This document shows positions 1 to 8,353 of a stretch of DNA of 64,000 nt, piece after piece; positions within the stretch are counted from its first letter, which is position 1, and every line of letters begins with the position of its first letter. A program made the translations under genes and the position numbers. Below the pieces are notes generated by a model. It worked only from the letters and a program-made list of their open reading frames with translations. It ran no database searches and was not told the DNA's origin. Source of the DNA: Verrucomicrobiales bacterium (GTDB lineage Bacteria > Verrucomicrobiota > Verrucomicrobiia > Verrucomicrobiales > V1-33); contig JAGNEJ010000007.1 in NCBI GenBank assembly GCA_018003315.1, positions 1 through 64,000 on the forward strand, read 5' to 3'.

Positions 1-2671
1 GGGCGAGGCGCTGGGTTTCCACCAAATGGGCGAAGAAGGGCGCGGTGGTGGCGTCGGTAGCGATGCCGGTGGGGACGATGACGCCGGCGCGATCGCGGGC
101 GAGGTGGGCGAAGAGTTCGGCGAAGAGAGAGTAGGTGTTGACCTTGCCGCGTGCGGTCAGATCGAAACGGCCGGATTCGCGGGCGAACTCGTTTCCGGCA
201 TCGTAGGAGCGTTTGTCGATGGCGAAATCCTGATAGGCCGCAGGATCGGTGGTTTGCAGGCCGTCGATGGCCCGTTTGCGGGCGGCTCCGGCGAGGGCGG
301 CGATTTCCGGTTTCCGGGTGGCGAAGTATTCTTTGTCCGAAAGCTGCATCACTTCCCACGGCGGATTTCCGAGCACGACATCGAAGCCGCCGCGTTGGAG
401 CATGACATCGGGGAATTCCAGCGGCCAGTGGAAGGCGCGGGCGCGGCGGGCGGCGGCTATGGAATGATGAAGGATGAAGGATGAAGGATGAAGGGAAGAG
501 GAATGATTCAGGGTGTGCCAGAGTTCCTCGGTGGTGGGGACGGTGCGCTGGGCGGCGGAGGTGGGAGCCGCGCCAGTTTTCGGTAAAAGGAAGGCGGCGG
601 TGTAGAGATCGCAGGCGGTGAAGGCGCGGGCGAAGCCGGGTTTTTCGCGCAGCTCGCGGTAGCGGGCGGCTTTTTTGGCGATGTCGCCGAGTTCATCCTC
701 GGGCAGGTCGCGGAAGCCGGAGAAGTCGAGGGCGAGCGGTTTGGTTTCGGGCATGTGCCAGCCGGAGCCGCCGAGGTTCAGCTCGCCCTGGCTTCCCTTA
801 GCCGCCTTGTTGGCTTGGGCGTAGGATTTCGCGGTGGTTTTGTCGTCGCCGGTGAGCGGTTTGTAGGCGGCATCCGGGATGCCGTCCTCCAGCACGCTGA
901 GGTCGAAGACGCCGAGCAGGGCGTCGCCACAGCGGATCTGGGCGTCGAAGAAGCCGAGGGGCAGGCCGGGATCGACGGTTTCGATCCAGAGGGCGACCTT
1001 GGTGAGTTCCACGGCCATGGGATTGCGGTCCACGCCGTGGAGGCAGTGGCGGGCGACATCGCGCAGGGCATGGCGGAAGTCTTCGGAGGATGGCGTGCCC
1101 TCGGCGCGAATGCGGGCGAGGCGGGTGGCGATGCGGCGGGCGGCGGCGAGCAGGAAGTGGCCGGAGCCGCAGGCGGGATCGATCAGTCTGAGGCTCAGGA
1201 GAGCCTCAGACTGGAAAGATGAAGGATGAAGGTTGAAGGATGAAGGGGTGCTGTTCTCGAATTTGTCCAGCACCGGATCGAGGGCGGTATCGAGGAGGGC
1301 TTGGACGAGGGAGTCCGGGGTGTAGTAGGAGCCGGTGAGCTTGCGCTGGTTGCCCTTTTGCTCGGCGGCATCGGAGGCGAAGACGAGGCTGCGGCCGTCG
1401 GGGCCGAGCTGGGGCTGGAGTTCGAGCAGCGATTCGTAAACCGAGCCGAGTTCCTCGGTTTCCATGGAGCGCCAGTTCACCGGGACCATGCCGGATTTTT
1501 CCGTAAGCCATGAGAGGCGGTAGAGCGCCTCCATGAAAGCGCGGTTGCGCAGGTGGGCACCTTCGAGGTGCGGCAGGCGGTCTGCCGAGAACAAGCCGCC
1601 GAGTGCGGGCAGCGCGAGTTTTTCCTCGCCGGCATCAAGGGCGCGGAAGAGGATTTTCACGCCCTCGTAGCGGTCGTGGTGGCGATCCCAGGTGGCGGCG
1701 CGAGTGCAGGCGGTGCGCAGGGCGGTGAGCGAATAGCCCTCGGCGTAGAGTTTCCGCGCGGCGGCGGAGGCCTTGGGCGGGTGGAGCAGGTTGCGATCCT
1801 CGGCCACCATCAGGAAGATGAGGCGGTAAACGAGGCGGAGCAGTTCATTGAACCAATCGGTGAGATGAATTTCCCCGGACTGGAGGCGTTTCAAGAGAGC
1901 CGGATTGGCTTCGAGGAAGCCGGAACCGAGGAGGCGCAGGGCCTCACGCACCTGAGCGGCGAGACGGTCGCGGGCGACTTCGCCTTGCTTGGCCCCGGCA
2001 TCGCGCCAGCGTTCGAGAGCGCAATCGGTGGCGGGAGCCTCAGGGTTTCCGAAGCGGCTGCGGTGGCAGAGCAGCCAGAGCGCGGAGAACGAGGCGGCGT
2101 CCTCGTTGGTGAAGATCTGGGCGAGATCCGCCTCGATGTAGGCGGGGCGGGTGAGCGAGGCGTTGTCCCGCATCAGGCGTAGGACCTTGCCATTGGTGGC
2201 GAGGCCCCAGAGGCTGCCATCGTGCTGGTTCAGGTAATCCTGCAGCGCGAAGGCGGCGGAGCGGGTGCGATCGGTGGAAAGCGTGGCGCTCTTGCGGTCG
2301 AGCTTTTCCTCGGCAGGAGGCGTGACGACGATGGGCACGCGCCCGCCGGCGAGCAGGCAGACGGCGCCATCTTGCGGGGTGAGATCGGCGAAGCCGAGGG
2401 TTTCCGCGAGGAAGTCGCGGATGAAACGTCGGGTGGCCTCGGCGGAGGGGTTTTCCAGTTTCCGGAATGAGTCGAAATGCGATTGGCCGACGCGGAAGGC
2501 GGTGGAGATTTCGTCGCGGATCGTGAGGCCCTTGCGGATGCGGTAGGACTGACGGGTTTCCTCATCGTCCTTGGGCGCGGCGAGGCTGGCCACCATGGCG
2601 GGGGCGATGAGGTTGCCCTCCAGCGTGAGCGAAGGCCAGGCGGTGAGATCGGTGACGGGTTTGCGGGCCAT
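1..2671 (-). CDS. Eco57I/DrmMI-like N6-adenine DNA methyltransferase, 3' end cut by window
   Basis: The reading frame is open from an ATG at 2671 to the window edge, giving about 890 residues of a larger protein that begins MARKPVTDLTAWPSLTLEG. Motif I (DPACGSGHFL) is near residue 500, followed by DRNPMAVELTKVALW, and the catalytic motif IV (NPPW) is near residue 764. This layout is typical of Eco57I-type and PglX/DrmMI-type N6-adenine methylases, which mark host DNA or act with helicases in BREX and DISARM defence. The start lies 5 bp after the stop of the upstream AlbA_2 gene, so the two are cotranscribed. Two in-frame heptamer-repeat inserts (471-498 and 1216-1246) interrupt loops outside the motifs. 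The specificity and C-terminal regions lie outside the window. The family call is firm; membership of a DISARM-like system is inferred from context. Confidence 0.9.
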   Translation of the reverse strand, partial: MARKPVTDLTAWPSLTLEGNLIAPAMVASLAAPKDDEETRQSYRIRKGLTIRDEISTAFRVGQSHFDSFRKLENPSAEATRRFIRDFLAETLGFADLTPQDGAVCLLAGGRVPIVVTPPAEEKLDRKSATLSTDRTRSAAFALQDYLNQHDGSLWGLATNGKVLRLMRDNASLTRPAYIEADLAQIFTNEDAASFSALWLLCHRSRFGNPEAPATDCALERWRDAGAKQGEVARDRLAAQVREALRLLGSGFLEANPALLKRLQSGEIHLTDWFNELLRLVYRLIFLMVAEDRNLLHPPKASAAARKLYAEGYSLTALRTACTRAATWDRHHDRYEGVKILFRALDAGEEKLALPALGGLFSADRLPHLEGAHLRNRAFMEALYRLSWLTEKSGMVPVNWRSMETEELGSVYESLLELQPQLGPDGRSLVFASDAAEQKGNQRKLTGSYYTPDSLVQALLDTALDPVLDKFENSTPSSFNLHPSSFQSEALLSLRLIDPACGSGHFLLAAARRIATRLARIRAEGTPSSEDFRHALRDVARHCLHGVDRNPMAVELTKVALWIETVDPGLPLGFFDAQIRCGDALLGVFDLSVLEDGIPDAAYKPLTGDDKTTAKSYAQANKAAKGSQGELNLGGSGWHMPETKPLALDFSGFRDLPEDELGDIAKKAARYRELREKPGFARAFTACDLYTAAFLLPKTGAAPTSAAQRTVPTTEELWHTLNHSSSLHPSSFILHHSIAAARRARAFHWPLEFPDVMLQRGGFDVVLGNPPWEVMQLSDKEYFATRKPEIAALAGAARKRAIDGLQTTDPAAYQDFAIDKRSYDAGNEFARESGRFDLTARGKVNTYSLFAELFAHLARDRAGVIVPTGIATDATTAPFFAHLVETQRLA
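471..498. repeat. GGATGAA heptamer repeat inside the methylase gene
   Basis: Four near-perfect copies of the 7-bp unit GGATGAA sit in tandem inside the methylase coding sequence. On the coding strand they read as LHPSSFIL-type peptide. The frame stays open, so this is an in-frame insertion between motif I and motif IV regions. Confidence 0.8.
1216..1246. repeat. GGATGAA/GGTTGAA heptamer repeat inside the methylase gene
   Basis: About four copies of the same 7-bp family (AGATGAA, GGATGAA, GGTTGAA, GGATGAA) lie just upstream of methylase motif I on the coding strand and encode an SSFNLHPSSF-type linker. The reading frame is preserved. Confidence 0.8.
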
Positions 2672-2676
2672 GGGAA

Positions 2677-4185
2677 TCAGTCGGATGGCCGGAGGCGGGC
2701 GAGCAGGAAGCTTCCTTTTTCCGTGATGCGGTATTTTTGAAGGCGGCTGTTGGGTTTTCCGGGGATGGTGCGTTCGATGAGGCCAAGGTCGAGGAGCTGA
2801 TTTACCCGAAGGTTCAGTTTGCTGGAAATGCTGCCGTGCCCCAATGCCTTGGATAGTTCAGCTTTGGACAAAGTGGCATCACCGAGGCAGTCGATGATTT
2901 TTTGGGCAAGCGACTCTAGCCCCGACTCTAGCCCCGACTCTAGCCCCGACTCTAGCCCAAGCAGCGTTTTTGACTGGGCCCCTGACTGGGCCTCTGACCG
3001 GGGCCCGGTGCTGCTACTCGCGCGGGATTGTTCGCGGGAGAGAGGGAGTATTTCCGGCAGGGGCACGGTGAAACGGACGCGCCCGGCGCGTTCTTCGATG
3101 ATGGGTTCGGGGAGGTTTTCTGCGGCGGCCTGGCGGAAGATGCCGGGAATGCCGCTGCCCCATTGCTCGACGAGTTCGAGTTCACGGAAAACGCGGGCGA
3201 TGACCGGGTTGCGGATCTGGGAGACGCCTTGTCTGATGTCCTCGATGGTGAGGCCGGGGAGCAGCAGGCCGGGATTTTCGATCTCGATGCGGTTGTCAAA
3301 GAAGGCGACGCGGGTGGGGGAGCCGCGGTGCGAGTAGTCGGCATGGACGAGGGCGTTGATGATGACCTCGCGCAGAATCTTGACCGGGATGCTCCAAATG
3401 TCCTTGCGGCGGATTTCCGAAAAATCCGCGCCGCGCATGGCGTGCTTCTTGAGAAAGAGCATGATTTCATCGACGGCCCTGGGCAGCGGGTCCTGGATGT
3501 CGATGTGGTCGAAGATGTCGCTTTTGTCGTTGCCGATGAAGCGCCCGCACTGGACCCAGGCGTCGTCGAAATGCCGGCGGCGGTCCAGACCGTAGAGCAG
3601 GACACCGCCTTGGCTGGGGACGATGCGGCCCTGATCCGCGACGAGGATGCGGAGGCTTTGCAACATGCGTTCATCGACCGCCCTGCGACCTTCGAAATCC
3701 CGCTGGATGGCTTTCATGTCGAGGGCATCGGCGCTGAGGCCAGGCATGGGAATCGCGTCGAAGCTCACTCCGGCAACGCCACGCTGGAGTTCGGCGATGA
3801 GTTGGGCATCCGCCTGCCGGTTGGTGGAGCCGAGACGGATGTATGCGCCTTGTTCGATGCCTGCGGATTTCAGATAATGCGGGCGGGTGCCGCTGAGGAA
3901 AACTTCGACGGAAAGCAAGGTTTTGCCTTCCACGGTGGCGAGTTCGATATTCGGGACGAGTCGCGGGGAGATGGAATCGGCAATGAGGTTGGCCAGTTTT
4001 TCCTCCTCGTCGAGCGGGTCGGCGATGCCGATGATTTCGCGGTCATCGGTCACACCGACAACAAGACGCCCGCCAGCGGAGTTTGCGAAGGCGACGAGTG
4101 TTCTGAGCAAAGGGCCGGGGGACGAGAGGTCGCGCTTGAACTCAAGCGTCTTGCTTTCCGGGAGCTGGAGGATGGCCTCGATCAT
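2677..4185 (-). CDS. AlbA_2 (Schlafen-type) DNA-binding and GHKL ATPase-like protein
   Basis: This 502-residue protein has an N-terminal AlbA_2 domain (residues about 8-130, with ESKTLEFKRDL and FANSAGGRLVVGV), a central HATPase_c_4-type segment (EVIINALVHADYSHRG, about 265-330) and a C-terminal winged-helix region from about residue 430. Proteins of this build are usually annotated as putative transcriptional regulators or ATP-binding proteins and often sit in defence islands. A tandem of four GLES tetrapeptides (2911-2958) forms a linker between ATPase and winged helix. The gene starts 26 bp after a relic of the SNF2 helicase 3' end and stops 5 bp before the methylase start, so it occupies a slot between helicase and methylase. 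Its exact role is unknown; an accessory regulator or effector of the defence system is the inference. Confidence 0.85.
   Translation of the reverse strand: MIEAILQLPESKTLEFKRDLSSPGPLLRTLVAFANSAGGRLVVGVTDDREIIGIADPLDEEEKLANLIADSISPRLVPNIELATVEGKTLLSVEVFLSGTRPHYLKSAGIEQGAYIRLGSTNRQADAQLIAELQRGVAGVSFDAIPMPGLSADALDMKAIQRDFEGRRAVDERMLQSLRILVADQGRIVPSQGGVLLYGLDRRRHFDDAWVQCGRFIGNDKSDIFDHIDIQDPLPRAVDEIMLFLKKHAMRGADFSEIRRKDIWSIPVKILREVIINALVHADYSHRGSPTRVAFFDNRIEIENPGLLLPGLTIEDIRQGVSQIRNPVIARVFRELELVEQWGSGIPGIFRQAAAENLPEPIIEERAGRVRFTVPLPEILPLSREQSRASSSTGPRSEAQSGAQSKTLLGLESGLESGLESGLESLAQKIIDCLGDATLSKAELSKALGHGSISSKLNLRVNQLLDLGLIERTIPGKPNSRLQKYRITEKGSFLLARLRPSD
2911..2958. repeat. Four tandem 12-bp units encoding GLES repeats
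   Basis: The unit CGACTCTAGCCC occurs four times in perfect tandem. On the coding (minus) strand it gives four GLES tetrapeptides in the linker of the AlbA_2/ATPase protein. The length is a multiple of three, so copy-number change would keep the frame. Confidence 0.95.
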
Positions 4186-4210
4186 GGATGGAATGATGTC
4201 CGAATGGGGT

Positions 4211-4264
4211 TCAGATCGTGTTGGGCATCATCACGAACAGGCCGATGACATCGGGTGGGAGGAC
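4211..4264 (-). pseudogene. Relic of the SNF2 helicase gene 3' end
   Basis: This 54-bp stretch matches 5581-5634, the last codons of the intact SNF2 helicase gene, with only four mismatches by eye, and it still carries a stop codon (TGA instead of TAA). It lies immediately downstream of the methylase-start relic and 26 bp before the AlbA_2 gene. It marks the former junction of a helicase gene with the AlbA_2 gene. Confidence 0.9.
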
Positions 4265-4387
4265 TGACGGGTTTCCTCATCGTCCTTGGGCGCGGCGAGG
4301 CTGGCCACCATGGCGGCGGAGATCAAATTGCCTTCCAGCGTGAGCGAAGGCCATGCGGTGAGATCGGTGACGGGTTTGCGAGCCACA
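4260..4387 (-). pseudogene. Relic of the methylase gene 5' end
   Basis: About 128 bp here match 2545-2672, the first 42 codons of the intact methylase, with about nine mismatches by eye. The start codon position is GTG rather than ATG, and the frame runs into the helicase relic after residue 42. The five bases AGGAC (4260-4264) are shared by both parent sequences and form the join. Confidence 0.9.
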
Positions 4388-4389
4388 GT

Positions 4390-4426
4390 GGAAAAGGATG
4401 AATGTTGAAGGATGAATGTTGAAGGG
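4390..4426. repeat. Heptamer repeat (GGATGAA/TGTTGAA) in the intergenic region
   Basis: Alternating GGATGAA and TGTTGAA units resemble the two repeat inserts in the methylase gene. This copy is intergenic, between the methylase-start relic and the antitoxin promoter region. Confidence 0.7.
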
Positions 4427-4477
4427 CGAAGACCGGGCGAGCGGAGCATGAATCTTGCAATCAACCATAAATTGTTG

Positions 4478-4514
4478 TTGCGAATGGATCGTTTGTTGCG
4501 TTTATTGCGTTTAC
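4478..4514 (+). promoter_or_regulatory. Candidate promoter and 9-bp direct repeats upstream of the antitoxin gene
   Basis: A possible -35 (TTGCGA, 4478-4483) and -10 (TTTATT, 4501-4506) are separated by 17 bp and would give a very short leader. They overlap the direct repeats GTTTGTTGC (4491-4499) and GTTTATTGC (4500-4508), followed by a partial third unit GTTTAC. Binding of the HTH protein here, as in autoregulated toxin-antitoxin operons, is an inference. Confidence 0.4.
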
Positions 4515-4518
4515 AAGC

Positions 4519-4977
4519 ATGAGCACACAACTGACAACGAGAGGCCATACCACCCGCTTCGATCCGGCGGATTTTGCGCCGCAGGATTTGGAATCGGTGA
4601 ACGAGCTGATGGAACTTTTTCTCAACGAAACCCGCCCGCCCGCTCTGGTGGACGAAAAGGGTCAGCGGATGGAGCTGCCGAAGCCGGTTTACGAACTGCT
4701 GGTGAAGGTGACGGCCGCCATGCAAGAGGGCAAGGTGATCACGCTGGTTCCGGAGATCGAGGAGTTGACGACTCAAGCGGCGGCCAATCTGCTCGGAGTG
4801 TCGAGACCGCACGTGGTCAAGCTGATCGAAGCGGGCAAGCTTCCCTACCACAAGGTGGGAACCCACCGACGGATCAGAATGAAAGATTTGCTGGCCTTCC
4901 AGCGGGTGCGGGACAAGGCGCGCAGGGATGGCCTGGATGATCTGGCACGCCGGGCACAGGAGGCCGGGCTTTACTGA
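4519..4977 (+). CDS. Excisionase/MerR-type HTH protein, probable antitoxin
   Basis: The 152-residue protein has a C-terminal excisionase-type helix-turn-helix (residues about 82-130: LTTQAAANLLGVSRPHVVKL, then GTHRRIRMKDLLAF). The N-terminal half is acidic and has no recognised domain. Such proteins frequently precede a PIN-domain gene and act as its antitoxin and repressor. The PIN gene starts 18 bp downstream on the same strand. The pair is oriented opposite to the surrounding defence operon, inserted between the SNF2 helicase and the AlbA_2/methylase part. A direct role as a DNA-binding accessory factor cannot be excluded. Confidence 0.85.
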   Translation: MSTQLTTRGHTTRFDPADFAPQDLESVNELMELFLNETRPPALVDEKGQRMELPKPVYELLVKVTAAMQEGKVITLVPEIEELTTQAAANLLGVSRPHVVKLIEAGKLPYHKVGTHRRIRMKDLLAFQRVRDKARRDGLDDLARRAQEAGLY

Positions 4978-4995
4978 ACTCTGTCCCCCCACCCA

Positions 4996-5556
4996 ATGAA
5001 TGCGGATTTTCCGGTCGTCTTGGATGCCTGCGTGCTCACCAACCAGCGAGTGACGGACCTGCTGCTCCGTCTGGCGGAAACGCCGCGGCTTTATGTGCCG
5101 AAATGGAGCGCCCGGATTCTGGATGAGACGGACCGCACTCTGCTGAAGAATTTGAACTGGCCGGAGGATCTGGTGCACTACCGGCGCGAGCAGCTGGCCA
5201 CCCATTTTTCCGATGCCGCTGTGGATGGCTACGAGCCGATCGAGGAATGCCTGAAAAACGATCCGAAGGACCGGCATGTGCTGGCGGCGGCGATTCGGGC
5301 GCGTTGCGAGGTGATCGTGACCTTCAATCTCAAGGACTTCCCTGCCGAGGCGCTGACGGATTGGAATGTGGAGGTCCAGCATCCATCCAAGTTTCTTGCC
5401 AACCTGTATTCGCTGAATAGCGGACTGGTGGTGCAGCGGCTGCACCAGATCGCGGCGAATCTGAAAAAAACGGTTCCGGATGTGCTGGATGGATTGGTCG
5501 ACTTCGTGCCCGCGTTCGCCCTGCAGGTCGCAAGTGACTTGGGGATCGATTTGTGA
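4996..5556 (+). CDS. PIN-domain ribonuclease, probable toxin
   Basis: The 186-residue protein begins with a PIN fold (residues about 5-125). The usual acidic metal-binding residues are visible: D10 in VVLDACVL, E44 in ARILDETDR, D89 and D92 in NDPKDRHVL, with N111 in TFNLKDF. PIN toxins cleave RNA. The C-terminal 60 residues form an added helical region seen in some longer PIN proteins. The upstream HTH gene is the likely antitoxin. The gene ends 24 bp before the convergent SNF2 helicase stop. No obvious Shine-Dalgarno sequence precedes the ATG. RNA cleavage is inferred from the family. Confidence 0.85.
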   Translation: MNADFPVVLDACVLTNQRVTDLLLRLAETPRLYVPKWSARILDETDRTLLKNLNWPEDLVHYRREQLATHFSDAAVDGYEPIEECLKNDPKDRHVLAAAIRARCEVIVTFNLKDFPAEALTDWNVEVQHPSKFLANLYSLNSGLVVQRLHQIAANLKKTVPDVLDGLVDFVPAFALQVASDLGIDL

Positions 5557-5580
5557 AGCGGGAGGATGGCTGGTCATGAG

Positions 5581-8346
5581 TTAGATCGTGTTGGGCATCA
5601 GCACGAAGAGGCCAATGACATCGGGTGGGAGGACGGGTGCGACCGAGACGCGGGATGCGGAACCAGCGGCTGCGCGGAGGCGCGCATGGTCCTGCACGAG
5701 TTCGTCGGCACGCTGGCGGACAAAAGTGGCGAGCGGCCCGGCGAGGAGCGCGGGAAGTTCTTTCATGGTTTTACCGATGAATCGTTCTTGGGCGGAGGCA
5801 GCGAGGTTGGAAGTGGCTTCGGCGTGGAGCAGGGCGCGGACCTCCGCATCGATGGCGACGATTTCGTTTCCGTGGAGGGCGACTAAGGCAGCCTCCTCGG
5901 CGAGGAGCAGGCGCTCGCGGCGGGCATGGATGGTGAGTTTGTAGCGGATACGCAGCAGGGCGACGCGGGTGAGGCGCGGGACTGCTGCGGTTTCCCATGC
6001 GCCGACGCGACCGAGGCCGAGGTCAGTGAGGGATTCAGGATCGAGCGAAGCTTCGACCAAGGACTCGGCGAGAGTGGCGGTGAGCGGGTGCGTGCGGGTG
6101 AGCAGAGTGCAACCACTGGGGGCTGGCTCGGCAAGAGCAAGGCGGACCGTGCCGCTCAGGTCGTTTTGTTCGAGACGTTCGCGCAGGCCGTCATCGAGGC
6201 CGTGGATGTGGGCGAGAAGAAGGTTCTTCTTTGGCTCCAATGGCACGCCGAAGCGGGCCATGGCACGCTCGACAAAGAGCCGGGCATCCTCCGGTGAGCC
6301 AAGGAAGGCACGGGCTTTTTCCCACTCGGGTGCGACTTCCTGCGGTTTCATCGCATTCTGGGCGAAGCGGGCGCGGGATTTTTTTTCGTTCTCCATCGTG
6401 TCGCGCCATGTGGCCTCCATCGCGCGTGTGCTGTCGGAAAGGTGCAGGTCCAGCATGAGTTGCCCGGGGGTGTTGTGGCGCAGCATCATCGAGGCCATGA
6501 GCGCGTCGGTGACGGGACCACGTTCGTCGGGGAGCGGAACGGTGACGCCGGTGGCTTTGCGGATTTCCTCGGCCTTGCGCAGGATGACCTCGAGGACCGC
6601 GCCATCGATGGCACTGTCGGGCGAGAACATCATGATCGAGCGGACGATTTCGGCGGGTTGGCCGAAGCGATCCACGCGGCCCTCCCGCTGCTGGTGGCGC
6701 GTCGGGTTCCACGAGAGGTCGTAGTGGACGACGGTGTCAAAAAGCTGCTGGAGGTTGATGCCCTCCGATAGGCAATCGGTGGCGACGAGCAGGCACTGGG
6801 TTTCCTTTTCGTCCTCACCGGGAGCCATGTCGGCCACGCGGTCGCGGCGCTCGTCGGGGGTGAGCACACCGGTAACGGATTCGATGTGGAGCTTCGGGAA
6901 TGCCTTGCGCAAGCCATCGCGGACGTGGTCGGCGGTGGCGAGGAAGCGGCAGAAAACGACGGGATTTGCGCCCTTTTTGATGAGAGGTTTGAGCACATCG
7001 ATCAGGGCGTCGAGCTTGGGATCGGATGCCGTGACGAGTGTTTCGGCCTGCTTGACGAGAGCGAGGAGGGCGGGATCGGCGTTGAAGGGAGCACCGGGTT
7101 CTAGGTCCACGGCATCGTCATCATCCGCATCTTCGTCGTAGATTTGGGGTTCGAGGCGGCTGGACTCGTTGGCCATGCGGTTGCGCAGGGCGCTGAGGGC
7201 TGCAGCCGGTGAAGAGCCGACGCAGCGCATGAGGGCGAGCGTTCCCCAAAAAGCGAGACGACGCTCGTGCTGGCCAGTGCCCGCCTTGGCGACAACACCG
7301 AAGCAGTAGTCGAGAATGGCCTCGTGGAAAGCGAGGTGGGTGCGGTCGAGCCTGTAGGGAAACTCGGTGGTTTCATGTTTCGGGAAGGCGCGGTTTTCAT
7401 CCCACTCCCCTTCCACCAGATCGATGCGGCGGCGTTGCACAAAATGGCGGGCGAGCCGTTCCCGGTATTTGGCATCCTCGAAATTCAATGAGGAGAAATC
7501 GGGTTCGATCAGGGACAGCAAGCGGGCGAAGGCTTCTTCATCGCCGGAATGCGGGGTGGCGGTGAGGAGAATCAGGCGGCGCTCGGTGTCCTTCGCCAGT
7601 TCGGTCAGGAGGCCGAAGCGCTGTTGTTTTCCCGCGCCGGTGCCGACGCAGGCATGGACTTCATCGACGATGATCAGATCCGGGCAGGATCGGGCGAAGC
7701 CGTCGCGGCGTTTCTCGGCTTTGATGTAGTCGAGGCTGACGACGGTAAATGGATAGGCCTCAAAGAGTGACTGCGACACGGGCAGCGAGCGTTCCAAGCG
7801 CGCGGCGCTGCCGGAGGTGACAGCTACCGCCTTGATGCCGAAGCGTGTTTGAAGTTCGATGACCCATTGCTCGACCAAGTGGGGCGGGCAAAGCACCGCG
7901 AATGCCTCGACCTCGCCACGATCCATGAGTTCGCGCAGGATGAGTCCGGCCTCGATGGTTTTCCCGATACCGACATCATCGGCTATGACCAGCCTGGGAA
8001 CCGTAAGGCGCAGCGCCATGAGAAGCGGAACGAGTTGATAGATGCGCGGCTCAAAGGAGAGCTGGGCGGCCGAGCGGAATGGGCCGGCACCCCGGCGCAA
8101 TGTGAGACGGAGCGCGTCGGCGAGTAGGGCCGCCTTGGATTGCACGGTGATGCGGGCATCGTCAGGCAGATCGAAACGGGCTGGTTGAACCGGCGTGATT
8201 TCGAGCTTGGGATCAAGCAGGGTGGCATCGGTTTCCGTGCCGGAGAGGGGGCGGAGTTTCAGGAGATGCTCCTGCGGCGCAGGCATGGCGACCCACTCTC
8301 GACCACGGGCGCGGACAAGGTCTCCAGGGGAAAAGGTGCTGCTCAT
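5581..8346 (-). CDS. SNF2-type helicase, DrmD-like
   Basis: This 921-residue protein is a superfamily 2 helicase of the SNF2/RapA type. Walker A (ADDVGIGKTIEAGL) is near residue 124, motif II (IIVDEVHA) near 226, motif III (LLTATPHSG) near 260, and the C-terminal lobe has the arginine-finger motif REGRVDRFGQ near 555. An Asp-rich stretch (DEDADDDDAVD) lies around residue 407. The N-terminus (GDLVRARGREWV) and overall length resemble the SNF2-like DrmD helicases of class 1 DISARM, which act with a DrmMI methylase and DUF1998 proteins against incoming DNA. It starts 7 bp after the DUF1998 helicase stop, so both form one transcription unit. A degraded second copy of its last 54 bp is at 4211-4264. 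The DrmD assignment comes from recalled family resemblance, not a search. Confidence 0.88.
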   Translation of the reverse strand: MSSTFSPGDLVRARGREWVAMPAPQEHLLKLRPLSGTETDATLLDPKLEITPVQPARFDLPDDARITVQSKAALLADALRLTLRRGAGPFRSAAQLSFEPRIYQLVPLLMALRLTVPRLVIADDVGIGKTIEAGLILRELMDRGEVEAFAVLCPPHLVEQWVIELQTRFGIKAVAVTSGSAARLERSLPVSQSLFEAYPFTVVSLDYIKAEKRRDGFARSCPDLIIVDEVHACVGTGAGKQQRFGLLTELAKDTERRLILLTATPHSGDEEAFARLLSLIEPDFSSLNFEDAKYRERLARHFVQRRRIDLVEGEWDENRAFPKHETTEFPYRLDRTHLAFHEAILDYCFGVVAKAGTGQHERRLAFWGTLALMRCVGSSPAAALSALRNRMANESSRLEPQIYDEDADDDDAVDLEPGAPFNADPALLALVKQAETLVTASDPKLDALIDVLKPLIKKGANPVVFCRFLATADHVRDGLRKAFPKLHIESVTGVLTPDERRDRVADMAPGEDEKETQCLLVATDCLSEGINLQQLFDTVVHYDLSWNPTRHQQREGRVDRFGQPAEIVRSIMMFSPDSAIDGAVLEVILRKAEEIRKATGVTVPLPDERGPVTDALMASMMLRHNTPGQLMLDLHLSDSTRAMEATWRDTMENEKKSRARFAQNAMKPQEVAPEWEKARAFLGSPEDARLFVERAMARFGVPLEPKKNLLLAHIHGLDDGLRERLEQNDLSGTVRLALAEPAPSGCTLLTRTHPLTATLAESLVEASLDPESLTDLGLGRVGAWETAAVPRLTRVALLRIRYKLTIHARRERLLLAEEAALVALHGNEIVAIDAEVRALLHAEATSNLAASAQERFIGKTMKELPALLAGPLATFVRQRADELVQDHARLRAAAGSASRVSVAPVLPPDVIGLFVLMPNTI

Positions 8347-8353
8347 GGGTATG

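Noticed and set aside
4231-5577. A 448-residue minus-strand frame through the toxin-antitoxin genes
   Set aside because: Most of it is antisense to the HTH and PIN genes; only its end is meaningful, as it reads the methylase-start relic.
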